From Candidatus Siliceabacter maunaloa (GTDB lineage: Bacteria; Actinomycetota; Thermoleophilia; Solirubrobacterales; Solirubrobacteraceae), in the NCBI GenBank assembly GCA_024330185.1, contig JANDLV010000022.1, forward strand, positions 1 through 60,286: DNA of 60,286 nucleotides. Direction: 5' to 3'. A program made the translations under genes and the position numbers. This document shows positions 19,922-30,668 of this stretch, in pieces (positions within the stretch are counted from its first letter, which is position 1; the number at the start of each line of letters is the position of its first letter). Under the pieces are notes generated by a model that worked only from the letters and a program-made list of their open reading frames with translations, was not told the origin of the DNA and did no database searches.

Positions 19922-20960
19922 CGGCCTCGGCCAGGACCGCCTCGATGCGCTCGACCTGCCGGCGTAGGTCGTGGCCTGCGGCGGACTCGCGGGCCGCGGG
20001 GTTCGGACGGGGCAGCGCGGCCGCCTCGCGCAGGCCGCGGGCGATGTCCGTGACGTCGTGGGGGTCGACGAGGACCCCCGCCGACGGCGGCACGAACTCC
20101 GGCGGGCCGCCGACACGGGTGGCCACCACGGAGCGCTCCATGGCCATGGCCTCCAGCAGGACCATGCCGAAGGGCTCGGTGAGGCTGGGCAGGCACAGCA
20201 CGTCGCAGTCGGCGATCCACGCGGGCACCTCGTCGTGGCCCACGCGGCCGGCGAGGCGCACGCCGGGCCGGCCCTCGAGCGCCATGCGCAGCGGGCCGTC
20301 GCCCAGCAGGGTGAGGGACCCAGCGCCCAGGGTCGCGAAGGCGTCGGCCAGCGCGACGACGTTCTTGCGCTCGACGAGGGAGCCGACGAAGAGGAAGCGC
20401 GGGCGGGGCGGCGCGGTCGCCGGATCGGCGGTCCGGGGCACCTGCCCTCCGCGCGGCGCCTCCCCTCGCTCCGTGCGCGGCGCGAAGCGCTCGAGGTCGA
20501 CGCCGCAGCTGATCACGTGCGTTCGGCCGGCCGCGGCGGGGATGGCGGCCTCGAGCTCCCTGCGCAGGGCGTCGGAGACGCACACGACCGCGCTCGCACG
20601 AGCGCACGCCCACGCAGTCGCCCGGCGAACCGCGGGCATCGCGGCGGCATTGCGCACGTCCTGACCGTGTGCGGTCAGCACGATGGGCCGGCGGATCAGC
20701 GCGCCCGCGCCGACGGCGAGGACGCCCGCGGGCGCCAGGAAGTGGGCGTAGACGACATCGGGGCGTCGACGCAGCGCCGCGGCCAGGACGCGGATGCCGA
20801 AAGCGGCATGCTTGGTGCGCGGCCCGCCCCGACGATCCACCGCCACGCGGTCGATCGCATGCCCGCGCGCGCCGAGCTCGCGCTCGAGCTGGGCGACGAA
20901 GGTTCCCAGGTCGGGGTCGCCGGGCCCTGGATACATCTGCGAGACCAGGAGGATTCGCAC
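19905..20960 (-). CDS. GT4-family glycosyltransferase
   Basis: A 351-residue GT-B glycosyltransferase. The acceptor domain begins ILLVSQMYPGPGDPDLGTFVAQLERELGARGH, and VISCGVDLERFAP precedes the donor domain (FLFVGSLVERKNV). The E-x7-E region is SLTEPFGMVLLEAMAMERSVVATRVGGPPEF. GT4 enzymes retain configuration and use nucleotide sugars, but the sugar cannot be told. The start is GTG, with AGGA upstream. It overlaps the end of the convergent lipid kinase by 17 nt. Confidence 0.92.
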   Translation of the reverse strand: MRILLVSQMYPGPGDPDLGTFVAQLERELGARGHAIDRVAVDRRGGPRTKHAAFGIRVLAAALRRRPDVVYAHFLAPAGVLAVGAGALIRRPIVLTAHGQDVRNAAAMPAVRRATAWACARASAVVCVSDALRRELEAAIPAAAGRTHVISCGVDLERFAPRTERGEAPRGGQVPRTADPATAPPRPRFLFVGSLVERKNVVALADAFATLGAGSLTLLGDGPLRMALEGRPGVRLAGRVGHDEVPAWIADCDVLCLPSLTEPFGMVLLEAMAMERSVVATRVGGPPEFVPPSAGVLVDPHDVTDIARGLREAAALPRPNPAARESAAGHDLRRQVERIEAVLAEAVSRRR

Positions 20961-20964
20961 AGCC

Positions 20965-22959
20965 CTACAGCGCCGCCACGGCCGGCACGAGGGGGCGCGT
21001 CAGTGCCTGTGTCCAGTGGCTCCGACGCACGGTGGGGTCGGGCTCCGCGTCGAGGCGGGCCACCAGCTCGCGGGCGATGTCGCCGGCCGGAGCTGCCGTG
21101 CCCTCGATCGGCACGCAGCCCGCGAAGCGCTCCACCCCCAGGACCTCGCCCTGGCCCACGAGCACCTCGTCCATGGTCTCCCCCACGCGTACCCCCAGCA
21201 GCGCGATGTCGGGAGCGCCGGCGCGCCCGGCACCGCGCCAGATGCGCTCGGCGACCTCGCCCACACTGAGAGTGACCGGCTCGGCGGCGGTGAGTAGGGG
21301 GACGTCGGCGGCGCTGAGCGCCCCGTGGGCGAGCAGCGTGGCGGCGTGGCCCATGGTGATCCAGTAGCGGCGCATGCCCCCGTCGGTGACCGTCAGCGGC
21401 ACCCCGGCGCGAGCCTGGCGCAGGAAGAGGTCCGACGCGCTGCCCGCGCTGCCCAGCACGTTGACCAGGCGCACGGCGGCACGCCCGCCGTCCGTGCGCT
21501 CCCCGGCCAGAGCGGTGAGGGCCTCCATCAGGCGCTTGGAACGCCCGTAGCGGCCGGCGGCCCGCGCGGCCTTGTCGGTTGAGGCGACCACCACGGTGGC
21601 CTCACCCGCCGCGCGCAGGACGTTCCAGCTGCCATCGAGGTTCGTCGCGGCGAACTCCTCGGGGAACCGCTCGGCCCAGTCGACGTGCTTGTAGGCAGCG
21701 AGGTGGAAGATCACGTCGGGGCGTGCGCGGGCGACCTCCTCCTCCAGACGCCTGCGCTCGCGCACATCGCACAGCACATGCTCGGTACGCACGAGCTCCT
21801 CGGCCTCGCGAGCACGGCGGTCGGCGGTCAGCGAGGCCTCATGGACGTCGAGCAGGGTGAGGGTGCGGGGGCGGAAGGCGAGCAGCAAGCTGGCCAGACT
21901 GGTGCCGATGGAGCCGGCACCGCCCGTGATGAGCACGCGGCGCCCCGCGAAGCGCTCCTCCAGCCCGAGCACCGCAGGCAGCGGGTCCCGGCGGCCCACC
22001 GCACCGGGCCAGTCGAAAGGCTCGGGCCGCAGGCGGGGCGCGCGCGGGTGCCAGCGCTGCGCCGGCTCGCGCAGGGCGGCCTCGATCGCGCGGTGGCCGG
22101 CCTTCATGGCCGGCGAGCGCGCCGGGTCGGGCTCGTTGACCTCGGCGACGATCGCGGGCACCCCCGCGGCGGCCAGGCGGCGCACCACGGGGTCGAGGTC
22201 GAGCTCGCCCTCGCCGTAGGGAAGGCCCTCGCCGAGGACGCCCGTGGCGTCCGAGACGTGGGCGACATGGGTGTGTGCGGCCAGCTCCGCGACGTAACGG
22301 TCGAGCACCAGCTCGTCGGGGTCCCCGATGGCGAACTGCGCGGGCGCCGCGAGCCCGAAGGTCCGAAACAGAGCGGCGTGAGAGGTGTCCAGCGTGAAGC
22401 CCAGGGCGGGGACGCGCTCGCGCCAGGCCAGCAGGTCGCGCCAGTGGCCACCGATCGGCGAGAGGAACACCCCGCCCGTGCGCATGCGCAGGATGGGCGG
22501 CACGTTCTCGATCAGGGGGGTCACGCCGCGCCTCTGGCAGGCGCGCGCGAACGCGTCGAGGAAGGCGTGCACGGCCTCCTCGTCCACGCCCGCCGCGGTG
22601 CGGAAGACCGCAGGCTCCTGGGGCACGAAAAGGTGGATCGTGAGCACGGGAGAGCCGATGCGCGCCGCGAAGTCGGCGCTGCGTTCGATGCCCTCCCGAG
22701 CCTCGGCGGTGAGCTCGTCCACGCGCACGAAGGCGCCGCTGGGCCAGGCGACCGGGGCCTCCGCGGTGACCCGCGCCGGCGCGGGGTCAGCCTCGGTGAC
22801 CGCGCGGACGGCGGCGTCCAGGGCGCCATCGTCGGCCACGTCGGCGGGCATGAGGCACAGCTCCAGCCCGCCCCACGGCCCGCTGGCCAGCCGTTCGGCG
22901 ACCTGCTCAGGCCTGGGCGCGGCCTTCAGCAGCGGGATGGCGGCGCAACCAGTCGACAT
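20965..22959 (-). CDS. fusion of a xylose-isomerase-like TIM barrel and a CapD/FlaA1-like nucleotide-sugar dehydratase
   Basis: A 664-residue two-domain protein. Residues ~1-290 form an AP-endonuclease-2/xylose-isomerase-like barrel with metal-ligand-like segments VLTIHLFVPQ, TPLIENVPP, GFTLDTSHAALF, HTHVAHVSDATG and AIVAEVNEPD. Residues ~335-664 are an extended SDR with GGAGSIGTSL, FHLAAYKHVDWAE, VVASTDKAARAAGRYGRSKRL (Tyr-x3-Lys present) and RYWITMGHAA, hallmarks of CapD/FlaA1 UDP-sugar 4,6-dehydratases. There is no stop or frame break between the halves. It overlaps the downstream epimerase by 53 nt and likely works in glycan precursor synthesis. Confidence 0.88.
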   Translation of the reverse strand: MSTGCAAIPLLKAAPRPEQVAERLASGPWGGLELCLMPADVADDGALDAAVRAVTEADPAPARVTAEAPVAWPSGAFVRVDELTAEAREGIERSADFAARIGSPVLTIHLFVPQEPAVFRTAAGVDEEAVHAFLDAFARACQRRGVTPLIENVPPILRMRTGGVFLSPIGGHWRDLLAWRERVPALGFTLDTSHAALFRTFGLAAPAQFAIGDPDELVLDRYVAELAAHTHVAHVSDATGVLGEGLPYGEGELDLDPVVRRLAAAGVPAIVAEVNEPDPARSPAMKAGHRAIEAALREPAQRWHPRAPRLRPEPFDWPGAVGRRDPLPAVLGLEERFAGRRVLITGGAGSIGTSLASLLLAFRPRTLTLLDVHEASLTADRRAREAEELVRTEHVLCDVRERRRLEEEVARARPDVIFHLAAYKHVDWAERFPEEFAATNLDGSWNVLRAAGEATVVVASTDKAARAAGRYGRSKRLMEALTALAGERTDGGRAAVRLVNVLGSAGSASDLFLRQARAGVPLTVTDGGMRRYWITMGHAATLLAHGALSAADVPLLTAAEPVTLSVGEVAERIWRGAGRAGAPDIALLGVRVGETMDEVLVGQGEVLGVERFAGCVPIEGTAAPAGDIARELVARLDAEPDPTVRRSHWTQALTRPLVPAVAAL

Positions 22960-23791
22960 AGTCGGTGACCGCCTCCCGAAGGGGACGGGCGGTCAAGGAT
23001 AGACGCCCGTCCGCGGAGGACGGCGCATAGCTCTCGTTCTCGCCCGGTGGCAGATCACCTCCCGGCAGCTCGATCTCCACGCCGGTGCCCGCGGCGTCGC
23101 GCGCGGCGCGCGCCGCCTCCAGTAGCGGCGTCGAGGTCCCGCTGGCGGCAGTGAGCATCCTGTCCCAGGGCCCCTCACGCAGCAGGCGCTCAAGGCCCTC
23201 GACCAGGTCGTCGACGTAGAGGAAGTCACGCGTGCGGCCGGGCGCGCCGGGGATCACGATGGGCCTGCCCTCCAGGGCCCGGGCCACGAAGGCGGCGATC
23301 GCGCCGGTGGCGCCCTCCCAGGCGACCTGGCCGGGCCCGAAGACGCTGGCCAGGCGCACCACTGCCGTCGGCGCGGTGTGGAGGCGACAGGCCTCCTCGC
23401 CCAGCCGCTTGGAGGCCGCGTAGGGATCAGGGGCGGGCTCGAGGGCGGCGCGCACGGAGGAGGGATAGACCAGCGCGACGCCGTGGTGGGCGCACCCCTC
23501 GAGCAGGTTCAGCGTCGTGCCGACGTTCGCTCGCACGGCGGCGGCGGGGTCGACGCGGGCGCGGGCCGGATCGGGGATGCCCGCGAAGTGCAGGACGGCC
23601 TCGTGGCCGGCGACGAGGTCACGCGCCGCGGGGTCGCCCGCGTCGCAGGCCACAATGTCAAGGCCGCGAGCGGCGGCGCGGTCCCGCGCGCCCGGGCGGG
23701 TCAGCGCGGTGACCGTGTGCCCACGCTCACGCAGCAGCACCGTGGCGCGCCAGCCCAGGTACCCGGTGGCGCCCGTGACCAGGAGCCTCAC
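22907..23791 (-). CDS. NAD(P)-dependent sugar-nucleotide epimerase/dehydratase
   Basis: A 294-residue extended SDR. VTGATGYLG is the cofactor loop, LHFAGIPDPAR follows strand 4, and PDPYAASKRLGEEACRL carries Tyr-x3-Lys. TRDFLYVDDLVEGLERLL is the typical C-terminal substrate-domain motif. The GTG start at 23791 overlaps the stop of the upstream epimerase as GTGA, and the 3' end overlaps the fusion gene, so the three are translationally coupled. Confidence 0.88.
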   Translation of the reverse strand: MRLLVTGATGYLGWRATVLLRERGHTVTALTRPGARDRAAARGLDIVACDAGDPAARDLVAGHEAVLHFAGIPDPARARVDPAAAVRANVGTTLNLLEGCAHHGVALVYPSSVRAALEPAPDPYAASKRLGEEACRLHTAPTAVVRLASVFGPGQVAWEGATGAIAAFVARALEGRPIVIPGAPGRTRDFLYVDDLVEGLERLLREGPWDRMLTAASGTSTPLLEAARAARDAAGTGVEIELPGGDLPPGENESYAPSSADGRLSLTARPLREAVTDYVDWLRRHPAAEGRAQA

Positions 23792-24645
23792 CGGGCCAGG
23801 TACCCCGCCACCTCGTGCGTGTAGGCGAACGGGCTGCGCACCGTGTAGGCGGCCCCGCCGGCTGGCGCGCGGCCCTCGGCCAGTGCGGCCACGTCCGCCA
23901 CGGTGATGGTCTGCGCCGCCACGTCGTGGGCGACGACTCCCGGCCCGGGCACGCAGTCGTGCAGGATGCGTGCGCAATCGTCGAGGTGGACGACACCGAT
24001 GGTGGCCGTCCCGCCGTCGTCGAAGGGCAGCGGCTCCCCCGCGGCGGCGAGGCCGGCGAACCTGTCCACCACCGTCTGCGACCCGGCGCGCTCGTGGACC
24101 ACCGGGCCCGACCCGTAGACGATGCCCAGGCGCAGGAGCACGACCGCCAGGCCGTGACGCTGGGCGTACAGGCGCAGGCAGAGCTCTCCGTAGACCTTGG
24201 ACAGGTGGGCCAGGTCGCCCTGAACGCCGTAGGGCCGGTCGGCGGCGACCTGTCCGCTCAGCTCGGAGCCGTAGACGTGCAGCGAGCTGGCGAACACCAG
24301 GGGCGGCCCGCCGCGCGCGGCCACCGCCTCGGCCACGCGGCGCACGCCCGTGACGTTGGTCGCCTCGGTGTAGTCCGGCTCCGTGATGGACAGCGGCCGG
24401 CTGGCCTGGGCGGCAAGCAGGTGCACGCGGTCGGGGGCCGTGGCGCGCAGCATGCCCTCGACGGCGTCGCGATCGCGGATGTCCAGCGTGACCACATCGG
24501 CTCCCCGTGCGGCCAGGCCGTCCAGCTGCGCGCGGTCGGTGGCGTACCAGTTGTCGGCGAGCACGACCTCGCCTCCAGCTTCCAGCGCACGCGCGGCCAG
24601 CGCAGCGCCGATGTAGCCGGCGCCGAGGATGAGCAGGCGCGCCAT
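23788..24645 (-). CDS. NAD-dependent epimerase/dehydratase-like protein with altered active site
   Basis: A 285-residue extended SDR. LILGAGYIGAAL is the nucleotide loop, VHLLAAQASRPLSITEP follows, and LVFASSLHVYGS supplies the Ser. At the Tyr-x3-Lys position the sequence is Ala-His-Leu-Ser-Lys, so Lys is kept and Tyr is lost. TIGVVHLDDCARIL matches the family's C-terminal motif. It is first of a three-gene coupled set and divergent from the MraY/WecA-like gene. It may be a binding protein or an enzyme using another acid. Confidence 0.82.
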   Translation of the reverse strand: MARLLILGAGYIGAALAARALEAGGEVVLADNWYATDRAQLDGLAARGADVVTLDIRDRDAVEGMLRATAPDRVHLLAAQASRPLSITEPDYTEATNVTGVRRVAEAVAARGGPPLVFASSLHVYGSELSGQVAADRPYGVQGDLAHLSKVYGELCLRLYAQRHGLAVVLLRLGIVYGSGPVVHERAGSQTVVDRFAGLAAAGEPLPFDDGGTATIGVVHLDDCARILHDCVPGPGVVAHDVAAQTITVADVAALAEGRAPAGGAAYTVRSPFAYTHEVAGYLAR

Positions 24646-24711
24646 ATGGACGCAGGCTATCCACGGATCGCGTCCGCGGGCCCCGCCGGCCCCTGCGTCA
24701 TACTTTCCGCG

Positions 24712-25935
24712 ATGTCCTTCAGCGAGACGCTGTCTGCCCTCGCTCAGGAGGGCGCCGTCTTGGCGGGCCTCGCGATCGCGCTGGCCATCGCCCTTGTCGC
24801 AACGCCGCTCGCCGGTCGCCTCGCCGGCGTGGGCGGCGGGGTCGACCCCGTCGATCGCCCACGCATCCACACCATCCCGACGCCGAACACCGGTGGGGTG
24901 GCGATCGTGCTGGCGATCGCCGCGGGCTCGCTGGTCTTCGTCGACCTGAGCGGTTCGATGGCGGGGATCTTCGTCGGGCTCCCGTTCGTCGCTGCGCTCG
25001 GGCTGCTCGACGACCGGCGGGGGCTGCGGCCCCTGATCAAGCTGGCGTGCCTCACGGCCATCGTCCTCATCCCGGTGGTCGCATACGGCTTGTCCTTCGA
25101 TCGCGTGACGCTGCCCGTGCTGGGCGACGGCGACCTGGGCTGGGTCGCCTACCCGCTGACCATCCTGTGGATCGTCCTCGTCGCCAACCTGGTGAACCTC
25201 ATCGACGGGATGGACGCCCTCGCCGCGGGCATCGTGGCCATCGCGGCCGCCACCCTGGCGCTCATGGCAGTGTCGTTCGGCCGGTTGGATGTCGCGGTGG
25301 TCGCGGCCGCCGTGTGCGGCGCCACGCTGGGCTTCCTGTGGCACAACTACCACCCGGCCAAGATCTTCATGGGCGACAGCGGCGCGCTCAGCCTCGGCTA
25401 CCTGCTGGCCGCGCTGTCGGTCGAGGGGCTGCTCAAGACCCCGGCGACCATCACGCTGCTGGCCCCGCTGCTCATCATTGCCGTGCCGCTGCTGGACACC
25501 TCGTTCGTCGTTCTCAAGCGGCTGAAGTATCGCCGCCCACCGTTCGGGGCCGACCACAACCACTTCTACCACCGCTTCCTACGCATCGGCTTCTCGCAGC
25601 GGCGAACGGCGGCCTACCTGCATCTCTGGGCGGCCGCGCTGGCCGCCTGGGCCATCCTCGTGCGCTTCCTGCCACCCCGTCCGACCGGTGACTGGGACCT
25701 GAGCAACTCGCTCATCGTCGGCGGGACCGGCCTGGCCGTCGCGGCCGGCTCGATCTGGATGGTCTACACCCTGGAGATCCTCAAGTTCCGCCGCCTCGAC
25801 GCCCTGCGCCTGCGCCGCACCCGCCCCGCCGCGACGGAGACCGAGATCCGCGGCGAGGTCGAGCAGGACCTCGAGACCGGCGAGTTCCAGGCCGTCAGCG
25901 CCGAGACCGGCGAGTTCGGCGCGGTCGGCCGGTAG
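24712..25935 (+). CDS. polyprenyl-phosphate sugar-1-phosphate transferase (MraY/WecA/TagO family)
   Basis: A 407-residue integral membrane enzyme with about ten helices that transfers HexNAc-1-phosphate from UDP-HexNAc to undecaprenyl phosphate, the first step of cell-wall or surface glycan assembly. Key segments are ALGLLDDRRGLRP (Asp-Asp), NLVNLIDGMDALAAG, AKIFMGDSGALSLGY and the cytoplasmic His-rich loop FGADHNHFYHRFLRIG. The C-terminal ~60 residues are a charged tail with a near-repeat ETGEFQAVSAETGEFGAV. The gene sits between glyA and the atp operon, as wecA-like genes often do in actinobacteria. Confidence 0.92.
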   Translation: MSFSETLSALAQEGAVLAGLAIALAIALVATPLAGRLAGVGGGVDPVDRPRIHTIPTPNTGGVAIVLAIAAGSLVFVDLSGSMAGIFVGLPFVAALGLLDDRRGLRPLIKLACLTAIVLIPVVAYGLSFDRVTLPVLGDGDLGWVAYPLTILWIVLVANLVNLIDGMDALAAGIVAIAAATLALMAVSFGRLDVAVVAAAVCGATLGFLWHNYHPAKIFMGDSGALSLGYLLAALSVEGLLKTPATITLLAPLLIIAVPLLDTSFVVLKRLKYRRPPFGADHNHFYHRFLRIGFSQRRTAAYLHLWAAALAAWAILVRFLPPRPTGDWDLSNSLIVGGTGLAVAAGSIWMVYTLEILKFRRLDALRLRRTRPAATETEIRGEVEQDLETGEFQAVSAETGEFGAVGR

Positions 25936-26097
25936 CCGGCCAGCGAGCGACCCGGCCCAAGCCCGTCCGCCCCGGCGATCGGCGCCTACCTTCCCGCCGC
26001 CACTCCCCCCTGGGAAGCACCGATACCATCGGTGGGATGAGAAGTCGCCCGGACGAGGCTTGGTTCGCTGACGACGCCAGGCGCAACACGGCAGCAG

Positions 26098-26388
26098 ATG
26101 AAGCGCGGACGGCAGCCGAGCACGCACGGCTGGCCGAGGGCGACCAAGGACATCGACATCTGCCCGGCGCCGTCCAGGGAGAACTGGACCCGCCTCGCGC
26201 AGTCGCTCGTCGACCTCGAGGCGCAGCAGGAGGGCGACTTCGACCCGGCCGAGCTCCCGTTCGACCCGACCGATCCGTTCTGCTCACTCGAGGATCTCAG
26301 GACGATGAAGGAGAGCGCCGGACGCCCGCGCGACCTCGATGACCTGCAGCACCTGCCGCGGCCGAGCAATCGGAAGGAGAGCAGATGA
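26098..26388 (+). pseudogene. nucleotidyltransferase-like gene with internal deletion
   Basis: The N-terminal part (PRATKDIDICPAPSRENW, then FDPAELPFDPTDP) looks like a small nucleotidyltransferase of the AbiEii/MNT type, with the Lys-Asp-Ile-Asp metal motif. It passes directly to CSLEDLRTMKESAGRPRDLDDLQHL, the normal C-terminal end of the same family. About 60-70 residues of the middle are missing and the usual N-terminus is scrambled. The frame stays open across the junction, but the product would lack a complete fold. Confidence 0.6.
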
Positions 26389-26391
26389 GGC

Positions 26392-27666
26392 TCAGGCCAG
26401 GTGCTCGTAGAGGGGGAAGCGCTGCGCGACGGCGCGCACGCGCTCGGCGAGATCGTCGCGCCGGGCGTCGAAGTCGGGCGTGAGCGCGGTGGCGATGATG
26501 GAGCCGACCTCGGCGAAGTCGCCGGCCCGCAGGCCCCGGGTGGCCAGGGCGGGCGTACCGATGCGCAGGCCGCTGGTGACCATGGGCGGGAGGGGGTCGA
26601 AGGGGACCGCGTTGCGGTTGACGGTGATGCCGATGGAATGCAGACGGTCCTCGGCCTGCTGGCCGTCCAGCTCGCTCTCGCGCAGGTCGACCAGGGCGAG
26701 GTGGACGTCGGTGCCGCCGGTGAGCACGGTGATGCCGTGGCCGGCGCCCATGAGCGCGTCCGCCACCGCCCGGGCGCCCTCGACGGTGCGCCGCTGGCGC
26801 TCGCGGAACAGCTCGCTGCCGGCGATGCGCATGGCGATGGCCTTGGCGGCGATGACGTGCTCCAGCGGCCCCCCCTGCTGGCCCGGGAACACGGCCGAGT
26901 CGATGGCCTTGGCGTGCTCCTCACGGCACAGGATCATCCCGCTGCGCGGCCCGCCCAGCGTCTTGTGCACGGTGGTGGCCACCACGTCGGCGTGGGGCAC
27001 CGGGCTCGGATGCTCGCCGGCGGCGACCAGGCCCGCGAAGTGGGCCATGTCGACGAACAGCAGCGCGCCGACCTCGTCGGCGATCGCACGGAAGGCCGCG
27101 AAGTCGAGGTGGCGCGGGTAGGCCGACCAGCCCGCCACGATCATCTTGGGCCGCTCGCGCCGGGCGATCTCGGCCACCGCATCCATGTCGATGCGGCTCG
27201 TCTCGCGGTCGACCTCGTAGGCGGCGATCTCGTACAGGCGCCCCGAGACGTTGATCTTCATGCCGTGGGTGAGGTGCCCGCCGTGGGCCAGCGAGAGGCC
27301 CATGAGCTTGTCGCCCGGGCGCAGGAGCGCGTGGTAGACCGAGGCGTTGGCCTGCGCGCCCGCGTGGGGCTGGACGTTGACGTGGTCGGCCCCGAAGAGG
27401 CCCTTGGCGCGATCGATGGCCAGCTGCTCGGCCACGTCGACGTGCTCGCAGCCGCCGTAGTAGCGCTTCCCGGGGTAGCCCTCGGCGTACTTGTTGGTCA
27501 GCACGGAGCCCTGGGCCTCGAGCACCGCGCGCGGAACGAAGTTCTCCGAGGCGATCATCTCCAGCGTGGACTGCTGGCGGTGCAGCTCGTCGCGCAGCAC
27601 GGCGGCGATCCCGGGGTCGACCTCGGCGACGGGTCGGGAGAAGTAGTCGGGCTCCAGGTCGGTCAT
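26392..27666 (-). CDS. glyA: serine hydroxymethyltransferase
   Basis: A 424-residue PLP enzyme interconverting serine and glycine and loading tetrahydrofolate with one-carbon units. [35 protein letters not shown] and [39 protein letters not shown] are standard, with PLP-binding Lys235 in the last. Length is normal. The ATG overlaps the rpiB stop as ATGA, so the two are coupled. Confidence 0.97.
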   Translation of the reverse strand: MTDLEPDYFSRPVAEVDPGIAAVLRDELHRQQSTLEMIASENFVPRAVLEAQGSVLTNKYAEGYPGKRYYGGCEHVDVAEQLAIDRAKGLFGADHVNVQPHAGAQANASVYHALLRPGDKLMGLSLAHGGHLTHGMKINVSGRLYEIAAYEVDRETSRIDMDAVAEIARRERPKMIVAGWSAYPRHLDFAAFRAIADEVGALLFVDMAHFAGLVAAGEHPSPVPHADVVATTVHKTLGGPRSGMILCREEHAKAIDSAVFPGQQGGPLEHVIAAKAIAMRIAGSELFRERQRRTVEGARAVADALMGAGHGITVLTGGTDVHLALVDLRESELDGQQAEDRLHSIGITVNRNAVPFDPLPPMVTSGLRIGTPALATRGLRAGDFAEVGSIIATALTPDFDARRDDLAERVRAVAQRFPLYEHLA

Positions 27667-28109
27667 CCCGGGACGTCCTCGATCTCGCCGATCTGCTCGA
27701 CGCGGCGTGCGTGACGGCCGCCCTCGAAGTCGGCGGCCAGGAAAGCACGGACGATCGCGTGCGCGGCCTCGGGCTCCAGGGTGCCGCCGGCCAGGGTGAC
27801 CACGTTGGCGTCGTTGTGGCGGCGCGCCATCTCGGCCTCGTCGGGCGCGTGGGCGTTGACCGCCCGCACCCCGTCGACCTTGTTGGCGGCGATCGCCACC
27901 CCCACCCCCGAGCCGCACACGAGCACGCCGCGATCTGCCTCCTCGCCGGCGACCAGGCGCGCGGCGGCCGCCGCGAAGGGCGGGTAGTCGGCGCGCTCGG
28001 GCGAGTCGGTGCCCACGTCGACGATCTCGTGGCCCTCGTCGGCGAGCAGTGCCTTCATCGCCTCCTTGAGCGCGAAGCCTGCGTGGTCTGATCCCAGGGC
28101 GAGCCGCAT
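27663..28109 (-). CDS. rpiB: ribose 5-phosphate isomerase B
   Basis: A 148-residue RpiB/LacAB-family isomerase of the pentose phosphate pathway. It opens [15 protein letters not shown], and [17 protein letters not shown] and [24 protein letters not shown] carry the catalytic Cys and the anion hole. [18 protein letters not shown] is the conserved helix/strand. It is first gene of the rpiB-glyA pair and divergent from thiC. Confidence 0.94.
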   Translation of the reverse strand: MRLALGSDHAGFALKEAMKALLADEGHEIVDVGTDSPERADYPPFAAAAARLVAGEEADRGVLVCGSGVGVAIAANKVDGVRAVNAHAPDEAEMARRHNDANVVTLAGGTLEPEAAHAIVRAFLAADFEGGRHARRVEQIGEIEDVPG

Positions 28110-28150
28110 GGTGTGATCTCCGTGATGGCGGTAGGACGGGGGCAGCGCTC

Positions 28151-28179
28151 TTGAACACCGCGCGCCGGACGCCTACGGT
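28151..28179 (+). promoter_or_regulatory. thiC promoter
   Basis: TTGAAC (28151-28156) and TACGGT (28174-28179) are spaced by 17 nt, a good match to a housekeeping promoter. The expected transcript start near 28186 lies just upstream of the TPP riboswitch, which supports it. Confidence 0.6.
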
Positions 28180-28194
28180 ACTGGGCGCAACCCG

Positions 28195-29636
<1,442 letters not shown>

Positions 29637-29654
29637 GGGGGGCGAACATGGGTT

Positions 29655-29680
29655 CCCATCGCCCCAGGGAGGGCGATGGG
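29655..29680 (+). terminator. stem-loop downstream of thiC
   Basis: A perfect 10-bp stem (CCCATCGCCC at 29655-29664 with its complement at 29671-29680) and a 6-nt loop lie 19 nt after the thiC stop. There is no T-run after it, as is common in high-GC actinobacteria. It could act as a terminator or an mRNA 3' end. Confidence 0.5.
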
Positions 29681-29712
29681 CACGCCGATCAGAGAGGTAT
29701 ACGACGGAAGCG

Positions 29713-29887
29713 ATGACGGTCGCGCAGCGCATGACTGCGCAGGAGTACTTCACGCTCCCCGAACACCGCTGGGCCCAGCTCATCGACGGTGAGTCTCGCT
29801 CGCGGCGACACGCTGACGTCGCCGCTGCTGCCCGGCTTCGGGCTGACGCTCGACGCGGTGTTTACACCAGCGAAAACCTCCGCCTAG
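29713..29887 (+). pseudogene. Uma2-family (DUF820) gene with internal deletion
   Basis: MTVAQRMTAQEYFTLPEHRW and QLIDGE are the standard N-terminus of the Uma2 restriction-endonuclease-like family. About six bases later, in another frame, LARGDTLTSPLLPGFGLTLDAVF appears, the standard C-terminus, followed by TAG at 29885-29887. The ~130 residues between, including the catalytic Asp/Glu-Lys core, are absent. No function is possible. Confidence 0.7.
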
Positions 29888-30007
29888 CGGCTGGCCTCCC
29901 ACTCGATGGGATCGCTGGCCGCTGCGGTGCGGTGCGGGATCGGCTCACCCCGCCTTCGACCTGCGCGAGGTCTCGACGGTCGGCCTCGATGACGCTGCAT
30001 GATGATT

Positions 30008-30631
30008 TCACAGCCCGCGCAGGGCGGCGGCGACGGTCGTCTGCGCGACGGCGCCCTCACGCATGACGCGCCAAGCGCCCGCGTCCTCGAAGCCGCGCAG
30101 ATCGACGACCGTCGACGGCGTGCCCGGCAGCTCTCCGCCGTCCAGGACGAGGTCGGCGGCGTCACGCAGCGCCGGCGGCACGTCGGCGAGACGGCGGGCG
30201 TCGGGGGCGCCTGAGGTGTTGGCGCTGGACTGCATGACCGGCCAGCGCACCGCCTGGAGCGCGGCCACCGGCGGCGGGAGGGCGGGCACGCGCAGACCGA
30301 CCGTGGACGGGTCCGGGCCGCAGGCCAGCGGCCAGCGGCCCGCCGGGTTGGACAGCAGCAGCGTGAGGCCGCCGGGCAGCAGGGCCGCGAGCGCGGTGCG
30401 GGTGCGGGGACCCAGCTCGGGCAGCGCCTCGAGGGCGAGGTCCAGCGCGAAGAAGAGCACCGCCGCGGGCTTGTCGATCGTGCGGCGCTTGAGTAGGTAG
30501 AGGCGCTGCACGGCCTCCCTGGCGTCGGGGTCGCAGGCCACGCCGTAGACCGTGTCGGCCGGAAAGACCGCCAGGCCGCCTACGGCCATGCAGCGTTCGA
30601 AGGTGGTGGCGTCCTTGGCGGTGAGGGTCAC
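30008..30631 (-). CDS. Sua5/YciO/YrdC-family L-threonylcarbamoyladenylate synthase
   Basis: A ~207-residue enzyme making threonylcarbamoyl-AMP for the t6A modification of tRNA. GGLAVFPADTVYGVACDP, RLYLLKRRTIDKPAAVLFF, LPGGLTLLL, VGLRVPALP and MQSSANTSGAPDARRLADVP match the YrdC fold and its nucleotide site. It has only the YrdC domain, without the C-terminal Sua5 domain. The start is GTG 30631. It lies 37 nt downstream of prmC, its usual actinobacterial neighbour. Confidence 0.92.
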   Translation of the reverse strand: MTLTAKDATTFERCMAVGGLAVFPADTVYGVACDPDAREAVQRLYLLKRRTIDKPAAVLFFALDLALEALPELGPRTRTALAALLPGGLTLLLSNPAGRWPLACGPDPSTVGLRVPALPPPVAALQAVRWPVMQSSANTSGAPDARRLADVPPALRDAADLVLDGGELPGTPSTVVDLRGFEDAGAWRVMREGAVAQTTVAAALRGL

Positions 30632-30668
30632 GGCGGGGCGCCCAGTGAATCGCTGCGCGCGGTGCGCC

